From Isoetes taiwanensis (Eukaryota; Streptophyta; Lycopodiopsida; Isoetales; Isoetaceae), in the NCBI GenBank assembly GCA_021234155.1, contig JAJEKV010000030.1:2974751-3038750 (forward strand): a stretch of 64,000 nt of DNA. The letters run 5' to 3'. The notes below the pieces were generated by a model. It was not told the DNA's origin, did no database searches, and saw nothing but the letters and a program-made list of their open reading frames with translations. The position numbers and the translations under genes are program-made. Shown here piece by piece: positions 31,406-44,483 of the stretch (position 1 is the first letter of the stretch; every line of letters begins with the position of its first letter).

Positions 31406-32473
31406 TCAACCGGTGGGGCCGCCTTCACACGCGCGTGCCTCCCGCACTTTAACCTGCTCCAGAGCAACAATACGCTGCAACACTGCATTCTCCCTAATGC
31501 CATCAGAAGGGTTGCATTGCCGAATCCTCTCCAGCTCTTGATAGAGACCATGCAACTCCTCCGCCGCCTCTGCCACCGCACGCCTACCAAAGACCTTGCA
31601 AAACGCTTCACCACGCCAACCAGCGGTCACCATACCGGACATACCCTTGAGGAGATGAAAAGGTATCAAGCCACAACTCGGCGCACCGGACCCGAAAATC
31701 GCATCGCCTAGAAGGGTGTTCAAAGCGGAACACCGCCCTAGAGGGCCGAGAGGGCAACCGCACCGACCGGACAAAACCCGAGGGTAATGATCAGAAATGG
31801 AGGTAGACAAAATGTTACTCCGGCGCAAAGAGGGTACACCATCCAGTGCGCATGGGGAAGCATAACACCGGTCATGCCTAGCATACGCCCGGCCTGCACC
31901 AATCTGCCTATTACAATAGGTGAAAGACAAGACCCCAGGGACCTCAACCAAGGCCAAATCCTGCAGCAAACGAGACCATTGATCCCTCTCAAACCCATGC
32001 ACAACTTGGGTTCCAGAACCAGAGCGATCCTCTACTCGCTCTACCATATTGAAGTCCCCTAACAACAACCAAGCGACCTGTAACCCACCAAGGGCTCGCA
32101 ACTTATTCCGAACTGTGGCCCACAAAGCACCCCGCTGAGAAGGCTGATTAGGGGCATAAACATTAACAATCCCCCACTATTGCCCTCCCTCTAACCACTT
32201 AATTATTGCCCATCGACCAAACCCGTCTGCTGCAGAGTACGTGACCTGCACATCCATCCTCCAAGCAATAAGAGTACCCCTACTAGTCCGCCCAGAAGAA
32301 GAAGCAATAGAGGCAAACTGCCTACCAACCATATTCATGAGCCTAGACATATCACCCCTGTGACACTTATGCTCCTGAATACAAACAAGCCGAAGTGCCA
32401 AAGAAACACGGGCCCTCTTACTACTAGAGGACCGCACCCCCCGCACATTCCAACTAAGGATCGACCTATTCAT
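31406..32473 (-). pseudogene. LINE ORF2: apurinic/apyrimidinic-type endonuclease
   Basis: Starts at ATG 32473 (MNRSILSWNVRGV). SWNVRGV and LVCIQEHK are the first two endonuclease motifs. After a stop near 32177 and a shift, LLLGDFNMVE (about 32065) and STSISDHYP (about 31805) give the GDFN and SDH catalytic motifs. The later part (to 31406) is the linker to RT. The endonuclease nicks target DNA for target-primed reverse transcription. Confidence 0.85.
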
Positions 32474-33045
32474 CCCGGAGGAGAAGTGTCCAGCCCCACA
32501 TGCCTACCCACCAGGCCATCAGCCCACTCCATAGAGTCATCATCTAGAGCCAGAGGATTAATCACAACAATGTGACCCACAGCCGCTCTACGTGAGATTC
32601 CACTTCCAACACGTGTTAGAAGTCCCCCAGGAACCTCCATAGAGGCATGGGCCACACTAGTCTCTACCTCCAACTGGGCTGCTCCAACCACCTCATGCTC
32701 AGCACATACCGCTACCGGGACATCCCCACCAGGATCACCAGCCCCTCCCACAGTCCTGTCCTCAGACCTAGCCACAACCAAATCATCTGAGCCCTCCCCT
32801 GAGCCACCACGTCCCCTAGCCCCGCCATCCAATGGGCGGCCAGCAGCAAGCCTGCCCCGGCCTCGTCCCACACCACCTCTCCCAACCACACCACCTCGTC
32901 CAACTCCAGTCACTGCACCACGGAGTCCTATGTCTGTTGCCTCAGGAACAGAGGAATCCCGGGCCCCTGCATAAGCATCCGCAACCCCTATCACATCACA
33001 AGCACCAGCAAGATCATCAACATAGTCAGATGGTAGCACAATAGA
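32470..33045 (-). pseudogene. LINE ORF1, C-terminal part, truncated by insertion
   Basis: Minus-strand frame open from the array border to TGA at 32470-32472. It is rich in Gly, Arg, Asp and Val (GVGRGGVVGRGGVGRGRGR). This composition suits an RNA-binding ORF1 tail, but no zinc knuckle is visible in the part left. Its stop overlaps the ORF2 start as ATGA (32470-32473). The N-terminal part should lie on the far side of the array. Confidence 0.65.
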
Positions 33046-35899
33046 TGTGACGAGCCTGCCGAGTTGACCCTCTAGGCAACTCGGGATCTTGTCAATACTA
33101 CGCTAATTCTAGGTTGGTATGACAAACAATTGAATATGGTGAAGAATTGAATCTTCCTCTTGCACAGCTAAATTGCACACTCAAAACTCAATGAGCAAAT
33201 ACTTGATATCTCAATATAATCAAATAACATTAACATCCAAAGAATCCATATTCTCAATGGTTACAGCATCCATGTTAGCAACTCAATCCTAGAAGCTTCT
33301 TGCCCATCCATGAGCCACAACAGCGCTGGTGCCATCGCCTTGCTCTTTCACTGCACATGCACTCACTGGGGTTAGTCCTCGTGACTAAGTGGGGATCCCT
33401 GGCTGCCTCTGCATGCATGGAAATACTTTGGAATCTTGGATAGCAAACATAACAATTCAAAGACACAAGAACCTATGGTGCAACGCTAGACTATGACAAT
33501 AAAGAAAACATCATGAACATCAAGAGCAAAGAACATAACCGTATCAAACCATCATAAACAAACTCCTGGACAATGGGTAGCTCAGCCGACCTACATACAG
33601 GCCCCTATTAGCGACATGTTGCCCAGCCAGCTTACATTCCAAGCCCCGGTGGTGGGGTAAACCTCAGATGTGCATACCCTCTCAGCCCACGTCGGCGCAC
33701 CGGGAGGACCTCTTACCATGGGGTTTCACAAGAGTTGATCCGGCGTAGCAATCCCTCGCCCGGAGAACTAACGCCCGTGTCCGCGAGCACAAGAACCAGA
33801 GAATCACGGATGAACATGAGCATGCCGGAGCAACCTAGGCCACCAACCTAGAAGCCCGACCCCTGAGGTTCCAATAGACATAATCAAATACCAAGACAAC
33901 AGTAGAGCAATGCAAAGACCATGACATGTGAAGTTCATTACAATATTTATTAAACATGTGCCTAGATCATACTCTTAGCCCTTGTCGAGGTTGCCCATAC
34001 AACCTAACCATGCCGAAGTAGCTAACTCATTGGTGAAGATCATGATCACAATACAAACATGTGGAGGAAGTTACAAGCCTGACTGTCATGGATGTAGCTT
34101 CAATACCTATATAATTCTTGATCAAAGGAAAGATACTAACATCTTCTATAATGCAAAACTTACCTCGAAACCATCTTCCCATGAGGAATACAACGTTCCA
34201 TAACGTTTATACTTTGAATCCATTAGCTATGATGCTCTTGATAAAATACAATGCAACAACTTGAAAACTTACGATTCAAGACTTTCGGACTAGATGTACT
34301 TCATGCTATAGTCACATTCAGAAACCCCCAAGCTTCACATGGCTCTCCTTGTACCAATGTGGACCCGTCTCAATCTCAATAATCCTTGATGTCAGATGAC
34401 CGCTTATTCCTATTTCAAGATCCACATGCGAACTTGATCTTTGAAATCCTTGATGCTTAGGGTCGTTGGCGCTCTACATCTCATGCTAGACTACTTTTCA
34501 GCATTAGCCCCATCTCCATGAGCTAAGAAAGATACTTTATCCCAAACCTTAGAATTTTACCATAGTTAGACAATTATCAAACAATGCATATTCTTACTAT
34601 TATGATTATTCTCCCTTTCGGCTCTTCATGCTCCCGATCTCCTCATTTTGCTAAGCTCGAATGCAACCCAATTCCATCTATGAGGACTTAGCTTCATACT
34701 AGGACATGCAAATAAATTGAGAAAGGCAGCAAATACAAGACCAACAAAATAAAGCACAAAACCAAAATGACAAAAACATAACATGAACACAAAATGGCGT
34801 TGGAGAGCTCGGTGCCGACCAGATCAATCTAATTCTGCCTTTTTTAAAGTTTCCATGTTGAATCGGTTGCTCTTCATGTAATATTCAGCCATTCTTGACT
34901 TAAAATCAGCCTTACGAGGGATGTTTCCAATCATTGATTTTCTTCTCTAGCCTTATGAGTCTCCAACAAATTCATAATCTATCATATTTGCATGCAAAAA
35001 TCATGTGCGGAGACTAATCATGGCAGCTCATAGCACACCTCAATTGATCAAAAGCAAAACCCCACCTGATAATTTCTTTCCACATAGACCTCTGGACCCC
35101 TTGTAATTGATTGCGCCTCCAAAGATCGTCTTCTAGCTCCAAGAAGCAAACTGCAGAAGAATAGGCATAGTGCAGTCAATTCTGACTCAGCATCACTATT
35201 TCTGTCATAACTTTTGCATACGGATGAGTTTTGGCTTGATCAGACCCATTCCGGAAAGCTTACTTAAAGACCTTTCCAACAAAAGAAAAATCACCTGAAA
35301 AGGATCTCGGGTTGCCGAGATATGATGCTTCAAATTTCGGGCTCCAAAACTGCCCAGAATTGCTCCCTACCTTCATGCTCTGCAACAATCCTTTCTCCAA
35401 AGAGATAAAACCCTAATATCATGCTGCATATATGCCATTAATATGTATATATACATATATAAATAGGTATATTGACCCATTAGGTGGCGGGACCGTTCAC
35501 GATCTCCCTTCTAAAAATTAACCCATGTCCTCATGGGTCGTGATAGATTTACTGAAGCATTTCTTGATTCAAATCTCAGATCAAGCATAGCTCAACTCAA
35601 CTCAAAACTTCAGCTCATGTAGCAACTTACTCTACCACGATCATATTCCAATCTTACCAGCACCATCTTACAATTGCTATCATCTTCTTGAACATGCCAC
35701 AAAGAAAGACCTTACCTTCAACATCGTCAAAATTTGCTTGCCTTGGCATCTTCAACCACCTCTAGATATTGCTTATCCCTCTAAGGATACCATCTCTTGA
35801 TGTCTCTGACAAAAGAAAGATCATTAGCATCACAATGCCACAACCAAAGCAAAAGCCAACTCCCAAAGATCCAACATTGCTCACTCGGGATACCAAGCG
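33046..35899 (-). mobile_element. Array unit 1 (LTR 33046-35500, internal 35501-35899)
   Basis: Left-most unit. Its LTR end TGTGACGAG (plus-strand view) joins LINE ORF1 directly; the 5 bases outside are ATAGA, the candidate target duplication. The polypurine tract is at 35501-35512. The primer site at about 35884-35898 has extra bases (CTCACTCGGGATACCAA), one of the CAG-type variable sites. It carries the marker AACGTTCCATAACG. Confidence 0.85.
35501..35540 (-). other. Polypurine tract and palindrome of an array unit (unit 1 as example)
   Basis: On the minus strand ACCCATGAGGACATGGGT (a 7-bp stem with a 4-base loop) is followed by TTAATTTTTAGAAGGGAGA and then the LTR start. This is the typical end of a Ty3/gypsy internal region. 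The same arrangement is seen in each unit, for example at 38394-38435 and 44090-44130. Confidence 0.75.
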
Positions 35900-38786
35900 T
35901 AGCTTTAGCCCGAGTTGACCCTCTAGGCAACTTCGGGATCTTGTCAATACTACGCTAATTCTAGGTTGGTATGACAAACAATTGAATATGGTGAAGAATT
36001 GAATCTTCCTCTTGCCCCGCCACTAAATTGCACACTTAAAACTCAATGAGCAAATACTTGATATCTCAATATAATCAAATAACATTAACATCCAAAGAAT
36101 CCATATTCTCAATGGTTCAAATGCACATCCATGTTAGCAACTCAATCCTAGAAGCTTCTTGCCCATCCATGAGCCTTCAAATACAACCTAACCATGCCAT
36201 CGCCTTGCTCTTTCACTTGCACATGCACTCACTTGTGGGGTTAGTCCTCGTGACTAAGTGGGGATCCACGGCTGCCTCTGCATGCATGGAAATACTCTGG
36301 AATCTTGGATAGCAAACATAACAATTCAAAGACACAAGAACCTATGGTTTGAACGCTAGACTATGACAATAAAATGAAAACATCATGAACATCAAGAGCA
36401 AAGAACATAACCGAAAGTATCAAACCATCATAAACAAACTCCGGGACAATGGGTAGCTCAAGCCAGCCTACATCTGAGGCCCACATTAGCGGCATGTTGC
36501 CCAGCCGACACATTCCAAGCCCATGGCGGTGGTGGGGTAAACCTCATATCGCGCATACCCTCTCGGCCCGTCGGCACCGGAGGACCTCTTACCATGGGGT
36601 TTCTGAGTTGGACAATTATCGTAGCAATCCACTATTATGCCCGGGAGAACTAATGCCCGGTGTCCGCGAGCACAAGAACCCAATTCGAGAGAATCCTTCG
36701 GATGAACATGAGCATCTTGGAACAACCTAGGCCCAAAACCTACCTAGAGCCGGGAGGTTCCAATGAACATAATCAAATACCAAGACAACGGTAGAGAGCA
36801 ATGCAAAGACCATGACATGTGAAGTTCATTACAATATTTATTAAACATGTGCCTAGATCATACTCTTAGCCCTTGTCGGGGTTGCCCATACAACCCCACC
36901 TAACCATGCCGGTAGCTAACTCATTGGTGAAGATCATGATCACAATACAAACATGTGGAGGAAGTTACAAAGCGGCCAACTGTCATGGATGTAGCTTCAA
37001 TACCTATATCGTTCTTGATCAAGGAAAGATACTAACATCTTCTATAATGCAAAACTTACCTCGAAACCATCTTCCCATGAGGAATACAACGTTCCATAAC
37101 GTTTATACTTTGAATCCATTAGCTATGATGCTCTTGATAAAATACAATGCAACAACTTGAAAACTTACGATTCGCTTTTCGGACTAGATGTACTTCATGC
37201 TATAGTCACATTGAAACCCCCAAGCTTCACATGGCTCTCCTTGTACCAATGTGGACCCTAATCTCAATCTCAATAATCCTTGATGTCGGGATGACCGCTT
37301 ATTCCTATTTCAAGACCCACATGCGAACTTGATCTTTGAAATCCTTGATCTTGGGGGTTAGTTGGCGCTCTACATCCATTAGCTAGACTACTTTTCAGCA
37401 TTAGCCCCATCTCCATGAGCTAAGAAAGATACTTTATCCCAAACCTTAGAATTTTACCATAGTTAGACAATTATCAAACAATGCATATTCTTACTATTAT
37501 GATTATTACAAAATTTCGACTCTTCATGCTCAAGATCTCCTCTGGGTTTGGCTCGAATGCAACAATTCCATCTATGAGGACTTAGCTTCATACTAGGACA
37601 TGCAAATAAATTGAGAAAGGCAGCAAATACAAGACCAACAAAATAAAGCACAAAACCAAAATGACAAAAACATAACATGAACACAAAATGGCGTTGGAGA
37701 GCTATATAGCCGACCCGGATCAATCTAATTCTGCCTTTTTTAAAGTTTCCATGTTGAATCGGTGCTCTTCATGTAATATTCAGCCATTCTTGACTTAAAA
37801 TCAGCCTTACGGGGATGTTTCCAATCATTGATTTTCTTCTCTAGCCTTATGAGTCTCCAACAAATTCATAATCTATCATATTTGCATGCAAAAATCGTCA
37901 TGTGCCAGACTAATCATGGCAGCTCATAGCACACCTCAATTGATCAAAAGCAAAACCCCACCTGATAATTTCTTTCCACATAGACCTCTGGACCCCTTGT
38001 AATTGATTGCGCCTCAAAGATCGTCTTCTAGCTCCAAGAAGCAAGCTGGGAAGAATAGGCATAGTGCAGTCAATTCTGACTCAGCATCACTATTTCTGTA
38101 ATAACTTTTGCATACGGATGAGTTTTGGCTTGATCAGACCCATTCCGGAAAGCTTACTTAAAGACCTTTCCAACAAAAGAAAAATCACCTGAAAAGGATC
38201 TCGGGTTGCCGAGATATGATGCTTCAAATTTCGGGCTCCAAAACTGCCCAGAATTGCTCCCTACCTTCATGCTCTGCAACAATCCTTTCTCCAAAGAGAT
38301 AAAACCCTAATATCATGCTGCATATATGCCATTAATATGTATATATACATATATAAATAGGTATATTGACCCATTAGGTGGCCAGGACCGTTCTGATCTC
38401 CCCTTCTAAAATTAACCCATGTCCTCATGGGTTAGGTGATAAATTCTTGAAGCATTTCTTGATTCAAATCTCAGATCAAGCATAGCTCAACTCAACTCAA
38501 AACTTCAGCTCATGTAGCAACTTACTCTACCACGATCATATTCCAATCTTACCAGCACCATCTTACAATTGCTATCATCTTACTGAACATGCCACAAGAA
38601 AGACCTTACCTTCAACATCGTCAAAATTTGCTTGCCTTGGCATCTTCAACCACCTCTAGATATTGCTTATCCCTCTAAGGATACCATCTCTTGATGTCTC
38701 TCTGAAAGAAAAGATCATTAGCATCACAATGCCACAACCAAAAGCGAGCCAACTCCCAAAAGATCCAACATTGCTCGATACCAAGC
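35900..38786 (-). mobile_element. Array unit 2 (LTR 35900-38393, internal 38394-38786)
   Basis: Longest unit (2887 bp). The extra length is in several short insertions at variable sites, for example near 36120 and 36180. The LTR terminus at 35900 is altered (TAGCTTTAGCCCGAG). It shares AACGTTCCATAACG with units 1 and 3. Confidence 0.8.
38769..38786 (-). other. Primer-binding site of an array unit (unit 2 as example)
   Basis: Minus strand GCTTGGTATCGAGCAATG directly after the LTR end CACA. It differs from TGGTATCAGAGC by the loss of one A in CAG. Units 4 and 8 show TATCGTGAGC at the same place, so the base count at this CAG is unstable between copies. Confidence 0.75.
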
Positions 38787-41639
38787 TGTGGCCCGCACTG
38801 CCGGAGTTGACCCTCTAGGCAACTCGGGATCTTGTCAATACTACGCTAATTCTAGGTTGGTAAGACAAACAATTGAATATGGTGAAGAATTGAATCTTCC
38901 TCTTGCCGCCCATTAAATTGCACACTCAAAACTCAATGAGCAAATACTTGATATCTCAATATAATCAAATAACATTAACATCCAAAGAATCCATATTCTC
39001 AATGGTTACAGCATCCATGTTAGCAACTCAATCCTAGAAGCTTCTTGCCCATCCATGAGCCACAACAGCGCTGGTGCCATCGCCTTGCTCTTTCACTTTG
39101 CACATGCACTCCCTTTGGGGTTAGTCCTCGTGACTAAGTGGGGATCCACGCCTGCCTGCATGCATGGAAATACTCACGGAATCTTGGATAGCAAACATAA
39201 CAATTCAAAGACACAAGAACCTATGGTGCAACGCTAGACTATGACAATAAAGAAAACATCATGAACATCAAGAGCAAAGAACATAACGAGTATCAAACCA
39301 TCATAAACAAACTCGGGACAATGGGTAGCTCGGCCCGACCTACATCTGAGGGCCACATTAGCGACATGTTGCCCGGCCGACTTACATTCCAAGCCCTGTA
39401 GCAGGTGGTGGGGTAAACCTCGTATGCGCATACCCTCTCAGCCCACGTCTGGCACTGGAGGACCTCTTACCATGGGGTTTCACAAGAGTTGGTGGCGTAG
39501 CAATCCCTGCCGAGGAGAACTAGCGCCCGGTGTCCGCGAGCACAAGAACCCTGAGAATCCGCAGGATGAACATGAGCATCTTGGGAGCAACCTAGGCCCA
39601 CCAGAACCTAGAAGCCCGACCCCGGAGGTTCCAATAGACATAATCAAATACCAAGACAACAGTAGAGCAATGCAAAGACCATGACATGTGAAGTTCATTA
39701 CAATATTTATTAAACATGTGCCTAGATCATACTCTTAGCCCTTGTCGAGGTTGCCCATACAACCTAACCATGCCGAAGTAGCTAACTCATTGGTGAAGAT
39801 CATGATCACAATACAAACATGTGGAGGAAGTTACAAGCCTGACTGTCATGGATGTAGCTTCAATACCTATATCGTTCTTGATCAAGGAAAGATACTAACA
39901 TCTTCTATAATGCAAAACTTACCTCGAAACCATCTTCCCATGAGGAATACAACGTTCCATAACGTTTATACTTTGAATCCATTAGCTATGATGCTCTTGA
40001 TAAAATACAATGCAACAACTTGAAAACTTACAGTTACGCACTCAGACTAGATGTACTTCATGCTATAGTCACATTCAAAACCCCCAAGCTTCACATGGCT
40101 CTCCTTGTACCAATGTGGACCCGTCTCAATCTCAATAATCCTTTATGTCGGATGACCGCTTATTCCTATTTCAAGATCCACATGCGAACTTGATCTTTGA
40201 AATCCTTGATGCGGGGTCGTTGGCTCTACATCATGCTAGACTACTTTTCAGCATTAGCCCCATCTCCATGAGCTAAGAAAGATACTTTATCCCAAACCTT
40301 AGAATTTTACCATAGTTAGACAATTATCAAACAATGCATATTCTTACTATTATGATTATTACGCTTTCGGACTCTTCATGCTCCGGATCTCCTCATTTTA
40401 AAGCTCGAATGCAACCCAATTCCATCTATGAGGACTTAGCTTCATACTAGGACATGCAAATAAATTGAGAAAGGCAGCAAATACAAGACCAACAAAATAA
40501 AGCACAAAACCAAAATGACAAAAACATAACATGAACACAAAATGGCGTTGGAGGCTTCGGTGCCGACCCGGATCAATCTAATTCTGCCTTTTTTTTAAGT
40601 TTCCATGTTGAATCGGTGCTCTTCATGTAATATTCAGCCATTCTTGACTTAAAATCAGCCTTACAGGGGATGTTTCCAATCATTGATTTTCTTCTCTAGC
40701 CTTATGAGTCTCCAACAAATTCATAATCTATCATATTTGCATGCAAAAATCATATGCCAAACTAATCATGGCAGCTCATAGCACACCTCAATTGATCAAA
40801 AGCAAAACCCCACCTGATAATTTCTTTCCACATAGACCTCTGGACCCCTTGTAATTGATTAGCCTCCAAAGATCGTCTTCTAGCTCCAAGAAGCAAGCTG
40901 CGGAAGAATAGGCATAGTGCAGTCAATTCTGACTCAACATCACTATTTCTGTCATAACTTTTGCATACGGATGAGTTTTGGCTTGATCAGACCCATTCCG
41001 GAAAGCTTACTTAAAGACCTTTCCAACAAAAAGAAAAATCACCTGAAAAAAGATCTCGGGTTGCCGAGATATGATGCTTCAAATTTCGGGCTCCAAAACT
41101 GCCCAGAATTGCTCCCTACCTTCATGCTCTGCAACAATCCTTTCTCCAAAGAGATAAAACCTAATATCATGCTGCATATATGCCATTAATATGTATATAT
41201 ACATATATAAATAGGTATATATTGACCCATTAGGTGGCCAGGACCGTTCTGATCTCCCCTTCTAAAAATTAACCCATGTCCTCATGGGTGGTGATAGATT
41301 CTTGAAGCATTTCTTGATTCAAATCTCAGGATCAAGCATAGCTCAACTCAACTCAAAACTTCAGCTCATGTAGCAACTTACTCTACCACGATCATATTCC
41401 AATCTTACCAGCACCATCTTACAATTGCTATCATCTTACTGAACATGCCACAAGAAAGACCTTACCTTCAACATCGTCAAAATTTGCTTGCCTTGGCATC
41501 TTCAACCACCTCTAGATATTGCTTATCCCTCTAAGGATACCATCTCTTGATGTCTCTGAAAAGAAAGATCATTAGCATCACAATGCCACAACCAAGCGAG
41601 CCAACTCCCAAAGATCCAACATTGCTCACGATACCAAGC
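38787..41639 (-). mobile_element. Array unit 3 (LTR 38787-41249, internal 41250-41639)
   Basis: Same order as the others. It carries AACGTTCCATAACG (units 1-3 type) and GACTCAACATCAC, a marker otherwise seen in unit 8. Confidence 0.8.
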
Positions 41640-44483
41640 GTGGCGAGGCCTGCGGAGTTGACCCTCTAGGCAACTTCGGGATCTTGTCAATACTACGCTA
41701 ATTCTAGGTTGGTAAGACAAACAATTGAATATGGTGAAGAATTGAATCTTCCTCTTGCCGCAAAATTGCACACTCAAAACTCAATGAGCAAATACTTGAT
41801 ATCTCAATATAATCAAATAACATTAACATCCAAAGAATCCATATTCTCAATGGTTACAGCATCCATGTTAGCAACTCAATCCTAGAAGCTTCTTGCCCAT
41901 CCATGAGCCACAACAGCGCTGGTGCCATCGCCTTGCTCTTTCACTGCACATGCACTCCTTTGGGGTTAGTCCTCGTGACTAAGTGGGGATCCCTGGCTGC
42001 CTCTGCATGCATGGAAATACTCTGGAATCTTGGATAGCAAACATAACAATTCAAAGACACAAGAACCTATGGTGCAACGCTAGACTATGACAATAAAGAA
42101 AACATCATGAACATCAAGAGCAAAGAACATAACGAGTATCAAACCATCATAAACAAACTCGGGACAATGGGTAGCTCGGCCGACCTACATCACGAGGCCA
42201 CATTGGCGGCATGTTGCCCGGCCGACTTACATTCCAAGCCACAGCGGTGGTGGGGTAAACCTGTTATTATCGCATACCCTCTCGACCCCGTCGTCGGCAG
42301 GGAGGACCTCTTACCATGGGGTTTCACAAGAGTTGACCCGGCGTAGCAATCCACTGCCGGGAGAACTAGCGCCGGTGTCCGCGAGCACAAGAACCCGCGA
42401 GAGAATCCGCGGATGAACATGAGCATGCGGAACAACCTAGGCCACCCGAACCTAGAAGCCCGACCCGGAGGTTCCAATAGACATAATCAAATACCAAGAC
42501 AACGGTAGAGCAATGCAAAGACCATGACATGTGAAGTTCATTACAATATTTATTAAACATGTGCCTAGATCATACTCTTAGCCCTTGTCGGGGTTGCCCA
42601 TACAACCTAACCATGCGAGTAGCTAACTCATTGGTGAAGATCATGATCACAATACAAACATGTGGAGGAAGTTACAAGCATTTGTCATGGATGTAGCTTC
42701 AATACCTATATCGTTCTGATCAAGGAAAGATACTAACATCTTCTATAATGCAAAACTTACCTCGAAACCATCTTCCCATGAGGAATACAGCGTTCCATAG
42801 CGTTTATACTTTGAATCCATTAGCTATGATGCTCTTGATAAAATACAATGCAACAACTTGAAAACTTACGATTCACCTTTTCGGACTAGATGTACTTCAT
42901 GCTATAGTCACATTCAGAAACCCCCAAGCTTCACATGGCTCTCCTTGTACCAATGTGGACCCGTCTCAATCTCAATAATCCTTGATGTCGGATGACCGCT
43001 TATTCCTATTTCAAGATCCACATCACGAACTTGATCTTTGAAATCCTTGATCTTAGAGGGGGTGGTTGGCGCTCTACATCGTGCTAGACTACTTTTCAGC
43101 ATTAGCCCCATCTCCATGAGCTAAGAAAGATACTTTATCCCAAACCTTAGAATTTTACCATAGTTAGACAATTATCAAACAATGCATATTCTTACTATTA
43201 TGATTATTACCTTTCGGCTCTTCATGCTCCGATCTCCTCATTTGCTAAGCTTCGAATGCAACCCAATTCCATCTATGAGGACTTAGCTTCATACTAGGAC
43301 ATGCAAATAAATTGAGAAAGGCAGCAAATACAAGACCAACAAAATAAAGCACAAAACCAAAATGACAAAAACATAACATGAACACAAAATGGCGTTGGAG
43401 GCTTCGGTGCCGACCAGATCAATCTAATTACGCCTTTTTTAAAGTTTCCATGTTGAATCGGTGCTCTTCATGTAATATTCAGCCATTCTTGACTTAAAAT
43501 CAGCCTTACAGGGGATGTTTCCAATCATTGATTTTCTTCTCTAGCCTTATGAGTCTCCAACAAATTCATAATCTATCATATTTGCATGCAAAAATCATGT
43601 GCAAACTAATCATGGCAGCTCATAGCACACCTCAATTGATCAAAAGCAAAACCCCACCTGATAATTTCTTTCCACATAGACCTCTGGACCCCTTGTAATT
43701 GATTGCGCCTCCAAAGATCGTCTTCTAGCTCCAAGAAGCAAGCTGCGAAGAATAGGCATAGTGCAGTCAATTCTGACTCAGCATCACTATTTCTGTCATA
43801 ACTTTTGCATACGGATGAGTTTTGGCTTGATCAGACCCATTCCGGAAAGCTTACTTAAAGACCTTTCCAACAAAAGAAAAATCACCTGAAAAGGATCTCG
43901 GGTTGCCGAGATATGATGCTTCAAATTTCGGGCTCCAAAACTGCCCAGAATTGCTCCCTACCTTCATGCTCTGCAACAATCCTTTCTCCAAAGAGATAAA
44001 ACCCTAATATCATGCTGCATATATGCCATTAATATGTATATATACATATATAAATAGGTATATTGACCCATTAGGTGGCGGGACCGTTCTGATCTCCCCT
44101 TCTAAAAATTAACCCATGTCCTCATGGGTGCGTGATAAATTCTTGAAGCATTTCTTGATTCAAATCTCAGGATCAAGCATAGCTCAACTCAACTCAAAAC
44201 TTCAGCTCATGTAGCAACTTACTCTACCACGATCATATTCCAATCTTACCAGCACCATCTTACAATTGCTATCATCTTACTGAACATGCCACAAGAAAGA
44301 CCTTACCTTCAACATCGTCAAAATTTGCTTGCCTTGGCATCTTCAACCACCTCTAGATATTGCTTATCCCTCTAAGGATACCATCTCTTGATGTCTCTGA
44401 AAAGAAAGATCATTAGCATCACAATGCCACAACCAAGCGAGCCAACTCCCAAAGATCCAACATTGCTCGATACCAAAAACCGC
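41640..44483 (-). mobile_element. Array unit 4 (LTR 41640-44089, internal 44090-44483)
   Basis: First unit with the AGCGTTCCATAGCG marker, which continues through unit 8. It retains GGGTAAACCT (units 1-6 type). Confidence 0.8.

Larger units (their letters stand above)
28596..33045 (-). mobile_element. L1-type LINE, minus strand, interrupted at its 5' part
   Basis: A non-LTR retrotransposon running from 33045 (cut in ORF1) to the poly(A) at 28596. The order on the minus strand is Gly/Arg-rich ORF1 end, endonuclease, RT, C-terminal domain and a Cys/His zinc knuckle, as in plant L1 elements. ORF2 is broken into several frames and cannot act as written. The 5' end is interrupted by the LTR array, so the LINE is the older of the two. 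Confidence 0.92.

Noticed and set aside
29600-31710. Plus-strand ORFs across the LINE
   Set aside because: Antisense to recognisable RT and zinc-knuckle motifs on the minus strand.
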